Shown here one piece after another: positions 12,489 to 25,407 of a stretch of DNA of 64,000 nt. The notes under the pieces were generated by a model, which saw only the letters and a program-made list of their open reading frames with translations, was not told the DNA's origin and ran no database searches. A program made the translations under genes and the position numbers. Each line of letters opens with the position of its first letter. The stretch's first letter is position 1. Source of the stretch: Prunus persica (lineage: Eukaryota; Streptophyta; Magnoliopsida; Rosales; Rosaceae); assembly GCF_000346465.2 (NCBI RefSeq), contig NC_034009.1, forward strand, positions 45,848,240 to 45,912,239, given 5' to 3'.

Positions 12489-15400
12489 ATGGATGCCAGG
12501 AAAGCCCATAAAGCCTCATCTTCATCCTCACCATCCTCCTCATCAAAACGTTGGAAGTACGACGTGTTCTTGAGCTTCAGAGGTGAAGACACACGCAAGG
12601 GCTTCACAGGCCACCTCCACGCCGCATTATCTGATGCCGGAATCAGCGCCTTTCTTGACGACAACGAGCTAGAAAGAGCAGAATTTATAAAAACCCAACT
12701 GGAGCAGGCAATCGACAGGTCCATGATCTCCATAATTGTCTTCTCCAAGAGTTATGCCGATTCAAGTTGGTGTCTTGACGAGCTGGTGAAGATCATGGAG
12801 TGTAGAGAAAGATTGGGGCAACAGGTTATTCCATTGTTCTACAATGTTGATGCTTCAGATGTCCGGAACCAAAAAGGTAGTTTTGCACAAGCATTTGAGA
12901 AACATGAAGGTAAACATGAGAAAGAAAAGGTAAAGCGATGGAAAAAGGCTCTCACTCAAGTTGCAGATTTGTGTGGGGAAGATCTTAAAAATGCTGACAA
13001 TGGGTAATTACTAATTTCTTGTTCCTTGGATTATCATCTCCTTACTTGACAACCAGATGTTTTCTGTCCTTTCTGTTTTTGTTTTTCCAACTATGTTTTA
13101 AGTTTTAACTATGCATTCTTTCTTTTTGACTTTAAACTTTGTTTGTTTGTTGGTTTGGTTTGGTTTGGTTCGGTTTTAACTATGCATTCTTTCTTACTTG
13201 ATAATGTAAGATCCATTTAACATTGATGTTAAATCCCAATCTTAATTTTAAATTATTAAGTTAGGGATTCAATTTAACCTTGTAGTTTGTTCCACATCGA
13301 ATGATTCGTTTAATTGCCAGGCATGAAGCAAAGTTTGTCAAGAAAATTCTTGGGGAGGTTAATAAGCAGTTGTACAGCAAATACCAATTAGACATCGAAC
13401 ACCTTGTTGGAATTACTTCTCGGCTGAAAGATGTTGTTCGCATGATTGATATTGAAAATTCAGGTTCTAAGGATGTTGTTCGCATGATTGGTATTTTGGG
13501 GATGGGCGGCATTGGGAAAACAACGCTTGCCAAAGCCATTTATAACAAAGTTGAAGGTAGCTATGAAGGTAGGAGTTTCCTCGCAAACGTGAGGGAACCC
13601 ATTAATGGTCTGGTTGGTTTGCAAGAACAACTTCTAAATGATATCTTGAAATGCGAGGGCATAAAGGTTCGCTCTGTTGCTAAAGGGATCGATATGATAA
13701 GAGCAAGACTTTGCTGTAAAAGAGCACTTGTCATAATTGACGATGCAGATGATCTACAGCAACTAAAAGCAATAGCTAGAGCTCGTGATTGGTTTGGTCC
13801 TGGAAGCAGAATTATTATAACAACAAGAGATAAACATTTGCTAGAGCAAATTGGAGTGGATGGCACTTATATGGCTGAAGAAATGGATGAAAAAGAAGCT
13901 CTAGAGCTCTTTGGTTGGCATGCCTTTGAAAGTGGTTATCCTAATCAAGAATATCTTGACCTCTCAAAACGTGTAATTCGTTACTGTCGAGGCTTGCCTC
14001 TAGCACTTGAAGTTGTAGGGTCTTTTCTGATTAAAAGACCCACAGCGGAGTGGGAAAGCCATTTGGAGAAATTGGAAAGAAGTCCTGATGGAGATATTCA
14101 AAAAATACTCAGAATAAGCTTTGACGGGCTACCTGATGAGGAAAAGAGAGAGATATTCCTTGATATATCCTGTTTCTTTATAGGAATGGACAAGGACTAT
14201 GTAACACAAATATTAAAGGGATGTGGCTTTGCTCAACCGATAGGAATCAGTGTCCTCATTGAACGGTGCCTTGTAACTGTTAGTGAGGAAAACAAGCTGA
14301 TGATGCATGATTTGCTTCGAGACATGGGAAGAGAGATTGTTTATGAAAATGCCCAGGGTCACCGTGAAAAATTTAGTAGATTGTGGAAACGTGAAGACGT
14401 AACAGATGTATTGAGCGATGAATCTGTAAGTACTTTGCAAGTGAAGTTTTAGAATGCATCATGCAAGAGAAGTCCCGTGTCTATAATAAATTAAAATGTC
14501 CTTTTCCATTTATTTATTTTTTTGTTTAGTACAAGCGATAGTCTAAATCAAAGTAAAAGAGGGGGTTCTCCCACATTCACACTACCAAGGTGCCATTTGA
14601 ACCTGAGAACTTAGTCTGCAAGTTTAGACCATTTTTCACTTTGCTAGACCTTGTTGCCATTTCTTATATTATATCCATTACGATCAAAGCTCAGTTAGGC
14701 ATAACCAACAAAAAATATAGCTTTGATTGCAAACACAAACTTTAGGGCGTAACATGGTCCAATACTATTAATTATACCTTTTGGTTAATACATACATGGA
14801 TTTTTCATGTTTGTAAATCATTTTTCTAACTCGGTATCTTTCGTTAACAGGGAACCAAAAAAATTGAAGGAGTTGCTCTAGATTTGGATCTAGATTCGGA
14901 TCTAGATTTGACTAAATTCAGTGCACAAGCATTTACCAACATGAAAAAACTGAGGTTACTCCACCTCAGCGGAGTAGAGCTCACTGGAGAGTACAAAGAT
15001 TTTCCCAAAAAGTTAATATGGTTGTGCTGGCGTAGATTCCCTTTAAAGTCCATACCAGATGACTTTCCTACGCAACCAAAACTAGTTGCTTTAGACCTGC
15101 AGTATAGCGAACTCAAAATAGTTTGGAAGGATTGCAAGGTATAATAATCTCAACCAAAACTAGTTGTTGTTGGTTCTTTCCTTCTGGTTCTATACATATA
15201 TTATACTTCACCTTCTCTTCATTTTGGTTTAATTTCTGTATCAGAGACCTTCCTTTTGGATTTTAATTTCCATTCTAATTTTGTTTTTGTGTAACAGTTG
15301 CATCAGAATTTGAAAATCCTTAATCTCAGTCATTCCTATTTTCTAACAAAATCACCGGACTTTATGAAACTACCAAATCTCGAGGAATTGATATTGAAAT

Positions 15401-16158
15401 CCTGTCATAGTTTGTCTAAGGTTCACTCATCCATCGGGGATCTTGGAAGACTTTCTTTGGTAAATCTTAAAGGCTGCACCGATCTAGAGGATCTCCCACT
15501 GAATTTCTATAAATCCAAGTCTATTAAAACTCTTATACTTAATGGTTGTTCAAGTTTTGAAAAGTTGGCTGAGGGCTTAGGGGACATGGTATCATTGACA
15601 ACTCTGAAAGCAGATGTGACAGCCATAAGACAAATACCATCTTCCATATTAAAATTGAAGAAACTGAAAGCTTTATCTTTATGTTATGTGAAAGGGTTGC
15701 CATCAACAAATCTTTTGCCTCCTTCATTGCATAGTTTAAGCTCTTTAAGAGAATTAGCTCTTGCAAACTGTAGTTTAACTAATGATGCAGTCCCCAAGGA
15801 TCTCGGTAGCCTAATTTCCTTAGAAAGGTTAGATCTTGCATGCAATGACTTTTGCAGCCTACCAAGCCTCAGTCGTCTTTCAGAGCTTCAAGATTTGTCT
15901 TTACATAAGTGCAAAAATCTTCGTGCAATCCCAGATTTACCAACAAATTTGAAAGTCTTACGAGCAGATGGCTGCATTGCATTGGAAAAAATGCCAGATT
16001 TTTCAGAAATGTCAAATATAAGAGAATTGTATCTACGTGATTCAGGCAAACTCACTGAGATTCCAGGCCTGTATAAGTCATTAAACTCCATGACAAGGAT
16101 TCATATGGAGAAGTGCACTAAACTCACTGCCGATTTTAGGAAGAACATCCTACAGGTT

Positions 16159-16226
<68 letters not shown>

Positions 16227-17603
16227 TCTTTCTCTTTCTACCACATACAATAAGAATGTATTTCTTATAGAAATTTGGCTCTACATGGTATAGGTATGGA
16301 CTTCTTGCGGATATGGTGGCATTTTTCTCAGTGGAAATGATATTCCTGATTGGTTCCACTGTGTCCATGACGATGATATTGTGTATTTCACTGTGCCTCA
16401 AAGTGATGGTCGAAGTTTGAAAGGGTTAACTTTGTCCTTCGGTTTCTCCTTTTCAAAACTTTTCATTATTGGTTTTCTCATTAGCATTAAAAACATGACC
16501 AAGTGTACTGAGCTTGAAGCCAGGATCATACCCGATTGTCGAACTGAGGGTTATTATCTTTGGCAGGGACAGTTATCAAATGACGAGCTCAAATTGCAAG
16601 ACGGTGATAAAGTCTTGATTGAAATAATAGTGGAGGATTATTATAGGGTGAAGGTCAAGGTGAAGAAAACAGGTGTTAGTCTGGTATGGGACAAATTTAT
16701 GAACGAAAATATGATTGATTACCATCTTTGTGCGTATGAACGACGCCCATCTCAAAATCTGGTCAATGATGATGACATCATTCATGTCGAAGATGATAAT
16801 CACATAACAAAATCACCAGACTTTTCAAAATTCCCAAATCTCAAGAAGTTGATATTGAAAGGTTGTAAGCGCTTGTCTAAGGTTCACTCTTCCATCGGAG
16901 ATCTTGGAAGACTTTCTTTGGTAAATCTTCAATGTTGTAGAAGGCTAAGGGACCTCCCACTGAATTTCTATAAATCCAAGTCTATTGAAACTCTTATACT
17001 GAATGGTTGTTCAGGATTTCAAAACTTGGCCGATGGCTTAGGGAATATGGTATCATTGACAATTTTGGAAGCAGATAAGACAGGCATCAGACAAATTCCA
17101 TCTTCCATAGTCAAATTGAAGAAGCTGAGAATTTTATCTCTATCTGGTGAGAATTTGGAAATCTTTTACCCCTTTCGTTACATGGCTTAAACTCTTTTGA
17201 GTTATGTATGTCTTGCAGGCTGCTGGTTAACTGAGGATGCAATCCCTAAGGATCTATGTAGCCTAATTTCCTTAGAAGATCTGCTTCTTGGAGGCAATGA
17301 CTTTCGTAGCCTACCAAGTCTCGCTGGTCTTTCAAAGCTCAAAGTCTTGTGTGTAAATGCATGCAAAAACCTTCGTGCAATCCCAGATTTACCAACCAAT
17401 TTGTATGTTCTGAAAGCAAATGACTGCCCAAAATTGGAAACAATTCCAGATTTTTCAAAAATGTCGAATATGAGAGAATTGTATCTCAATGATTCGTTCA
17501 AACTCACTGAGGTTCCAGGCTTGGATAAGTCATTAAACTCCATGACAAGGATTCATATGGAAGGCTGCACCAATCTCACTGCGGATTTTAGGAACAGCAT
17601 CCT

Positions 17604-17679
<76 letters not shown>

Positions 17680-18374
17680 GTATATATTGACTTAATAAGC
17701 CATCATTTCTAGCCTAAATTGTATTTGGCACTAAAACCGAATTTTCGTATTTTGATTTGGTGGGAATTTGATTTTCTAGTATTTTTATTTGAATCCAAAT
17801 GGGGGGTACTTCCTTATTTACATTGTAAACTTAAGTAAATGAAGTAATATAAAAATAAATAAAAGTAAAAGGACAAAGACATTTACTTAAATGTTAAAAA
17901 TGGAAATAAAGTAATATGTACATCAGTTGAGCAAAGGGGCAATTTGAAGCACCTACAATGATTTTTCCAGCAAAGAAAAGTGCAGCTGCACCTCCTTGCG
18001 CCTTAATAAGTCCGCCACTACTTGCAGACCAAGATAGCATTTGCCTCCTTAAGAACTTACAGAAGACCAAAAGACCATTTGTTTTGATGGGACCTGAAGA
18101 CGATTTTCTTTGGCAGGGACAGTTGTCAAACGATGTGCTCCGTTTGCAAGGCGGGGACCAAGTCTCCATTCTTGTAAGGCCTGATGATGTTGATTTTGTG
18201 AGAGTGAAGAAGATAGGGATTCATCTAGAATGGGACAAACTCATGAAGGAAAATATGGATAATCCGGATCCTCATTTGTATAATTTGGAAACAAATCGGG
18301 ATTTTTCAGGGGGAGTTGACTCCATTTCAAGAAACATAGAGAACAAGGGAAGAAATCAAAGACAAGGAGGATAG
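12489..18374 (+). CDS. TIR-NB-ARC-LRR resistance protein with repeated LRR/C-JID module (TNL1)
   Basis: Proposed exons: 12489-13003, 13321-14425, 14851-15138, 15298-16155, 16294-17146, 17219-17607 and 18063-18374, giving 1439 residues. TIR about 22-165 has YDVFLSFRGEDTR and SSWCLDEL, the latter holding the NADase glutamate. NB-ARC about 200-510 has P-loop GMGGIGKTT, kinase-2 ALVIIDDADD, RNBS-B SRIIITTRDKHLL, GLPLAL, FLDISCFF and an intact MHD at 500-502. Linker 541-636; LRR 637-922; C-JID (post-LRR) 923-1092 starting VWTSCGYGG. A second LRR block at 1093-1336 is fused in the same exon (DDNH|ITKSPDF). The last exon holds only the second half of another C-JID (WQGQLSNDVLRLQGGDQV). Such proteins are intracellular immune receptors whose TIR makes NAD-derived signals. 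Exons 1-5 are well supported. The 72-base intron at 17147-17218 skips a frameshift and stop. The acceptor of exon 7 (after AACTTACAG) is a guess. Without the small intron the protein would end at 17190. Confidence 0.8.
16156..16220. repeat. (CT)n(CA)n microsatellite at a 5' splice site, TNL1 intron 4
   Basis: Begins about nine bases after the donor GTTAGT of the first LRR exon and continues into CA repeats. The same arrangement recurs in TNL1 intron 6 and in TNL2 introns 4 and 6. Confidence 0.85.
17608..17680. repeat. (CT)n microsatellite forming the donor of TNL1 intron 6
   Basis: The exon ends CTACAG and the intron starts directly with GTCTCTCTCT, so the microsatellite is the splice donor context. 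About 32 CT units, then a short CA tail. Confidence 0.85.
17700..18062. other. Replaced segment before the last TNL1 exon
   Basis: In TNL2 the corresponding place encodes the first half of the second C-JID (RWTSCGFGG.., DIPEWF). In TNL1 that part is missing and AT-rich unrelated sequence sits here. Recognisable homology resumes near AAGATAGCATTTGCCTCCTT (18031-18050). This points to a deletion or replacement that shortened TNL1 at its C-terminus. Confidence 0.6.
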
Positions 18375-18904
18375 GATCGATTGATACCAACATATGCAGA
18401 GAAGCATGGGGAAGAGAAGTAGAGAGAAATTGCAATCTTGATTTATGTATTTCTTAATCTTTTAAGCCACAACACTATTACACTTTATACAATTGTCTAA
18501 CTAATTCACGTACACTACTAACAACTCACGTGCCTTGCACACCCAACTCACCCCTGAATTAGACCAACACCCCAATGCTGGTTAAGAACAATTTAAAAAA
18601 CTACCACTGCAATAATATTACTAGATACCCAAACACAATTTTTCACAAAAAAAAAAACCAAAACCTGCCCAGCCCACCTTTTTACAAAAACATGATATCT
18701 TATGCTTTTGGCACTTGATTAGTACCCTCTTTCTCTTTATATCCATCTTTCATACAACTACATTATATATAGTCCTTTGACACACTGCATTATTTGTATC
18801 TATATCAACTTTTCAATAAAAATTATCTTTTCGTTTAAAAAACTAGTGGTAGATAAGGTGATTACAATAAATTTGTAATATTTTTACACACTGTATGTCT
18901 CCAT
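18375..18904. other. 3' flank of TNL1, duplicated behind TNL2
   Basis: Closely matches 26130-26270 and 26830-27160 downstream of TNL2 (for example TTAGACCAACACCCCAATG and GGTAGATAAGGTGATTAC). It is part of the tandem duplication unit. About 560 bp present behind TNL2 (26270-26830) is absent here. Confidence 0.7.
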
Positions 18905-19225
18905 TTTGAGTTATTTACACTAACACCTTATGAGGTTTTCTGTTTTTTCACAAAATTCCTTGAGGTTTTAGAAATGACAAGAACACCTCTTGATTTGTTA
19001 AAATGTTTTCACAAAACTCATTTTCATTGATTTTTCATGTAAAGATTGATGATTTTATACAAAAAAAAAATTCTCCAAATAACAAAGTTGGCCTTTGACA
19101 CTAGATTGCATATACTTCATTGAGGTTAATTTTATCATTTACATAAGTTTTTATTTTAATAAATAAAATCATCAATTTTTGTACAAACAATCAATGAAAA
19201 TGGATTTTATGAAAACAAACTCAAA
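18905..19225. mobile_element. Truncated foldback MITE upstream of TNL2
   Basis: The left arm starts GAGTTATTTACACTAACACC, as in the element at 9177-9569. The right end stops at AAACAAACTCAAACAAGA, about 80 bp short. The copy at 32335-32657 ends at the same joint, so the truncation predates the duplication. Confidence 0.7.
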
Positions 19226-19227
19226 CA

Positions 19228-19500
19228 AGACTTGTGTTTTTCTTCTTCTTTTTTCTTTTTTTTTTAATTAGACTTTGTGCTCGTCTCTTCCCCCTCTTTT
19301 CATGTCTCTTTCCCCTAAGCTTCCTTGCATACCTTCAATCTTACCCGTCCAGTAGATCGTGCAGCCAAAAAGATATTATCTTTTCACTGTTCTCCCCACA
19401 TGGGAACTTTTGCTTTTGTCGACTGAAACGTTTGAGGACCTTGACTTTGCGCTGCAACACACAAACCACTGCCCAGAAAAAATAATTGATTATGAAATAA
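19228..19500 (+). promoter_or_regulatory. TNL2 promoter, distal part
   Basis: Copy 2 of the TNL promoter block, including the TTGACT W-box core at 19441-19446. It is split from the start codon by the MITE at 19501-19840; the leader continues at 19841-19921. Confidence 0.6.
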
Positions 19501-19840
19501 GGGCCTGTTTGGCATTGCTGTGCTGTGAAAATAATCGCTGTCAAATTTGCTGTGAGAGAAATCAGCTGTGAGATAAAGCAGTTTGGCGTTTGGTAAACTT
19601 TTTGTTAAAAGTGTTGTTGGTACTAATTCCCGCATAATCATTAAACCTAACATCTCTTTGAAACTGATTCCCGCATAATCAGAAAATGAAATTACCTTAT
19701 TAGCTGCTTTCCATTATAGCTTTCTCTCACAGCAATTTTCAACAATAAATGATTTTCTCATAGTTTACCAAACGAGCTGTGCTTCCCAAAATTTTAAAAA
19801 AATCACTTATTACCCCAAATAAGCAATGCCAAACGGGCAC
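19501..19840. mobile_element. PIF/Harbinger-type MITE in the TNL2 promoter
   Basis: A 340 bp element with terminal inverted repeats GGGCCTGTTTGGCATTGCT and AGCAATGCCAAACGGGCAC, flanked by the 3 bp direct repeat TAA (19498-19500 and 19841-19843). TNL1 has the uninterrupted site at 12449-12460 (AAATAACTTCTT), so insertion followed the gene duplication or was lost from TNL1. No coding capacity. A TAA duplication and this size suit the PIF/Harbinger (Tourist-like) class. Confidence 0.8.
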
Positions 19841-19921
19841 TAACTTCTTCGGCTCAAGTCGGATCGGAAGGCCAACTTGTGCATAATTTGTAGTTGGTCT
19901 GATCTGAACCAGTATCAATTA

Positions 19922-22900
19922 ATGGATGCCAGGAAAGCCCATAAAGCCTCCTCTTCATCCTCACCATCTTCCTCGTCAAAACGTTGGAAGTACCAAGTGT
20001 TCTTGAGCTTCAGAGGTGAAGACACACGCAAGGGCTTCACAGGCCACCTCCACGCCGCATTATCTGATGACGGAATCCGCACCTTTCTTGACGACAACGA
20101 GCTAAAAAGAGCGGAATTTATAAAAACCCAACTGGAGCAGGCAATCGACGGGTCCATGATCTCAATAATTGTCTTCTCCAAGAGGTATGCCGAGTCCAGT
20201 TGGTGTCTTGATGAGCTAGTGAAGATCATGGAGTGTAGAGAAAGATTGGGGCAAAAGGTTATTCCATTGTTCTATAATGTTGATGCTTCAGATGTCCGGA
20301 AACAAACAGGTAGGTTTGCGCAGGCATTTGAGAAACATGAAGCGGACATCTGTGAAGGTAAACATGAGAAAGAAAAGGTACAGCGGTGGAGAAATGCTCT
20401 CAGTCAAGCTGCAGATTTGTGTGGGGAAGATCTTAAAAATGCTGATGGGTAATTACTAATTTCTTGTTCCTTGGATTAACATCTCCTTACTTGACAACCA
20501 TATGTTTTCTGTCCTTTTTGTTTTTGTTTTTGTTTTTCCAACTATGTTTTAAGTTTTAACTATGCATTCTTTCTTTTTGACTTTGAACTTTGGTGTTTGT
20601 TTGTTTGGTTTTAACTATGTATTCTTTCTTACTTGATAATGTAAGATCCATTTAACATTTGATGTTAAATCCCAATCTTAATTGTTAATTATATCTTAAT
20701 TCTAAATTATTAAGTTAGGGATTCAATGTAACCTTGTAGTTTGTTCCACATCGAATGATTCGTAGTTCTGCTTCTTTGTTTAATTGCCAGGGATGAAGCA
20801 AAGTTTATCCAGAAAATTCTTGGGGAGGTTAATAAGCAGTTGTACAGCAAATACCAATTAGACATCGGACACCTTGTTGGAATTACTTCTCGGGTGAACG
20901 ATGTTGTTCGCATGATTAATATTGAAAATTCAGGTTCTAAGGATGTTGTTCGCATGATTGGTATTTTGGGGATGGGCGGCATTGGAAAAACAACGCTTGC
21001 CAAAACCATTTATAACAAATTTGAACGTATTTTTGAAGGTAGGAGTTTCCTTGCAAACGTGAGGGAACCCATTAATGGTCTGGTTGGTTTGCAAGAACAA
21101 CTTCTAAATGATATCTTGAAAAGCCAGGGCATAAAGGTTGGCTCTGTTGCTAAAGGGATCGATATGATAAGAGAAAGACTTTGCTGTAAAAGAGCACTTG
21201 TCATAATTGACGATGCAGATGATCTACAGCAACTAAAAGCATTAGCTGGAGCTCGTGATTGGTTTGGTCCTGAAAGTAGAATTGTTATAACAACAAGAAA
21301 TCAACATTTGCTAGAGCAAGTTGGAGTGGATAGCACGTATATGGCTCAAGAAATGGATGAGGAAGAAGCTCTAGAGCTCTTTAGTTGGCATGCCTTTGAA
21401 AGTGGTTATCTTGATCAAGAATATCTTGACCTCTCAAAACGTGTAATTCGTTACTGTCAAGGCTTGCCACTAGCACTTCAAGTCGTAGGGTCTTTTTTGA
21501 TTAAAAGAACCGCATTAGAATGGGAAAGCCAATTGGAGAGATTGGAAAGAAGTCCTCATGAAGCAATTTCAAAAATACTGAGAATAAGCTTTGACAGGCT
21601 ACCTGACCATACAGACAGAAGTACATTCCTTGATATATCTTGTTTCTTTATTGGAATGGACAAGGACTATGTCACACAAATATTAGATGGATGTGGCTTT
21701 TCTGCAACGCTAGGAATCCCTATCCTCATTGAACGGTGCCTTGTAACTGTTAGTGAGCAAAACAAGTTGATGATGCATGATTTGCTTCGGGACATGGGAA
21801 GAGAGATCGTTCATGAAAATGCCCGCGGTCACCCTGAAAAATTTAGTAGATTGTGGAAACATGAAGACGTAATAGATGTATTGCGCGATGAATCTGTAAG
21901 TACTTTCCCAGTAAAGTTTTAGAATGCATCATGCAAGAGAAGCATATGTATCCCGTGTCTATAATAAATTCAAATGTCCTTTTCCATTTCTTTATATTTT
22001 GTTTAGTACAAGCACTAAATCAAAGTAAAAGAGGGGGTTCTCACACATCCACACTACCAAGGTACCATTTGAACCTGAGACCTTAGTCTGCAAGTTTAGA
22101 CCATTTTTCACTTCGCTAGACCCCATTGCCATTTCTTATATTATATCCGTTAAGATCAAAGCTCAATTAGGCATAACCAACAAAAAATATGTGCATTGAT
22201 TGCAAAACACAAACTATAGGGCGTAACATGGTCCAATACTATTAATTATACCTTTTTGGTTAATACATACACGGATTTTGATGTTTGTAAATCATTTTTC
22301 TAACTCGATATCTTTTGTTAACAGGGAACTAAAAAAATTGAAGGAGTTGCTCTAGATATGCCATGGTCTGACAAGGCTAGTTTCAGTGCAGAATCATGTA
22401 CCAACATGAAAAAACTGAGGTTACTCCACCTCAGCAACGTAAAGCTCACTGGAGACTACAAAGATTTTCCCAAAAAGTTAATATCGTTGTGCTGGCATGG
22501 ATTCCCTTTAGAGTCCATACCAGATGACTTTCCTAATCAACCAAAACTAGTTGCTTTAGACCTGCAGAATAGCAAACTCAAAATAGTTTGGAAGGATTGC
22601 AAGGTATAATAATCTCAACCTAGTTGTTGTTGGTTCTTTCCTTCTGGTTCTATACATATATTTGATGGAGTTTGTGTTTTTCTGGGTATGAAAATGAAGA
22701 AAGAATAAAAGGTTGATGAATGAAGAGTTCTCCTTCTCTCTGCAGAAAAGCAGAGAGGACTATATTTCTCTCAATGAAAAAATGAGCATGCCAAAGAGCA
22801 TCTCATAACCGTTAGCCTTAGCTGGATCCACACACGTCATATTGAATCTCTGCCTCACATCTAGCTATTCTTAAAGTTGCTACATGTGGCTATTTTAGCC

Positions 22901-25317
22901 TTACATATTGAAGGGCCTCTCACTTGTCATTTACCAGACTAAGTGCATACACAATTTAAACACAAGGCTTATTTATCCTAAACTCATATTAGCTCAATGC
23001 TTATACACTAACAATATTATACTTCACATTCTCTTTATTTTGGTTTAATTTCTGTATCAGAGACCTTCCTTTTGGATTTTAATTTCCATTCTAATTTTGT
23101 TTTTGTGTAACAGTTGCATCAGAATTTGAAAATCCTTAATCTCAGTTATTCCTATGGGCTAATAAAATCACCAGACTTTTCAAAACTCCCAAATCTCGAG
23201 GAATTGATATTGCGACACTGTGTGAGATTGTCTGAGGTTCACTCATCCATCGGGGATCTTGGAAGACTTTCTTTGGTAAATCTTGAAGGCTGCATCGATC
23301 TAGAGGATGTCCCACTGAATTTCTATAAATCCAAGTCTATTGAAACTCTTATACTGATTCGTTGTTCAAGATTTAAAGACTTGGCTGATGGCTTAGGTGA
23401 CATGGAATCATTGACAATTTTGAAAGCGGATTCTTCAGCCATAAGACAAATACCATCTTCCATATCAAAATTGAAGAAACTGAAAGCTTTATCTTTACGT
23501 TATGTGAAAAGGTCGCCATCAACAAATCTTTTGCCTCCTTCGTTGCAAAGTTTAAGCTCTTTAAGAGAATTAGCTCTTGCAGACTGCAGTTTAACTGATG
23601 GTGAATTCCCCAAGGATCTCGGTAGCGTAATTTCCTTAGAAAGATTAGATCTTGCACGCAATTACTTTCGGAGCCTTCCAAGCCTCAGTTGTCTTTCACA
23701 GCTTCAAGATTTGTCTTTAGATGAGTGCAGAAATCTTTGTGCAATTCCAGATTTACCAATTAATTTGAAAGTCTTACGAGCAGGTAGCTGCATTGCATTG
23801 AAAAAAATGCCAGATTTTTCAGAAATGTCAAATATAAGAGAATTGTATCTACCTGATTCGGGCAAACTCACTGAGATTCCAGGCCTGTATAAGTCATTAA
23901 ACTCTATGACAAGGATTCATATGGAAAAGTGCACTAATCTCACTACCGACTTTAGGAAGAGCATCCTACAGGTCAATCCTTCTCTCTCTCTCTCGCACAC
24001 ACACACATACATCTTTCTCTTTCTGTCGCATACAATAAGAATGTATTTCTTATAGAAATTTGGCTCTACATGGTATAGGGATGGACTTCTTGCGGATATG
24101 GTGGCATTTTTCTGAGTGGAAATGATATTCCTGATTGGTTCGACTGTGTACATGACGATGATACTGTGTATGTCACTGTGCCTCAAAGTGATGGTCGTAA
24201 TTTGAAAGGGTTGACTTTGTCCTTCGGCTTCTCTCCCTCTTCTAAACGGTTCAGTCGTGGTTTTCGCATTAGCATTAAAAACATGACCAAGGGTACTGAG
24301 CTTGAAGCCAGGATCATACCCGATTGTCGAACTAAGGGTCATTATCTTTGGCAGGGACAGTTATCAAATGACGAGCTCAAATTGCAAGACGGTGATAAAG
24401 TCTTTATTGAAATAATAGACGAATATAATTGGATGGTGAAGAAAACAGGTGTTAGTCTGGTATGGGACAAATTTATGAACGAAAATATGATTGATTACCA
24501 TCTTTGTGCGTATGAACGACGCCCATCTCAAAATCTGGTCAATGATGATGACATCATTCATGTCGAAGATGATAATCACATAACAAAATCACCAGACTTT
24601 TCAAAATTCCCAAATCTCGATAAGTTGATATTGAAAGGTTGTAAGGAGTTGATTAAGGTTCACTCATCCATCGGGAATCTTGGAAGACTTTCTTTGGTAA
24701 ATCTTGAAGACTGCCGAATGCTAAAGGGTCTCCCACTGACTTTCTATAAATCCAAGTCTATTGAAACTCTTATACTGAATGGTTGTTCAAGATTTCAAAA
24801 CTTGGCTGATGGCTTAGGGGACATGGTATCATTGACAATTTTGAAAGCAGATAACACAGCCATCAGAAAAATTCCATCTTCCATAGTAAAATTGAAGAAG
24901 TTGAGAATTTTATCTCTATCTGGTGAGAATTTTGAAATTCTGTCTTTTACCCCTTTCGTTACATGGCTTAAACTCTTTAATTGAGTTATGGCTTGCAGGC
25001 TGCCGGAGGTTAACTAAGGATGCAATCCCAAGTCTCGCTGGTCTTTCAAAGCTCGAGGTCTTGTGTTTAAATGCATGCAGAAAACTTCGTGCAATCCCAG
25101 ATTTACCAACCAATTTGTATGTTCTGAAAGCAAATGGCTGCCCAAAATTGGAAAGAATTCCAGAATTTTCAAAAATGTCGAATATGAGAGAATTGTATCT
25201 CTGTGATTCGTTCAGACTCACTGAGGTTCCAGGCCTGGATAAGTCATTAGACTCCATGACAAGGATTCATATGGAACGCTGCACCAATCTGACTACCGAT
25301 TTTAGGAACAACATCCT

Positions 25318-25407
<90 letters not shown>

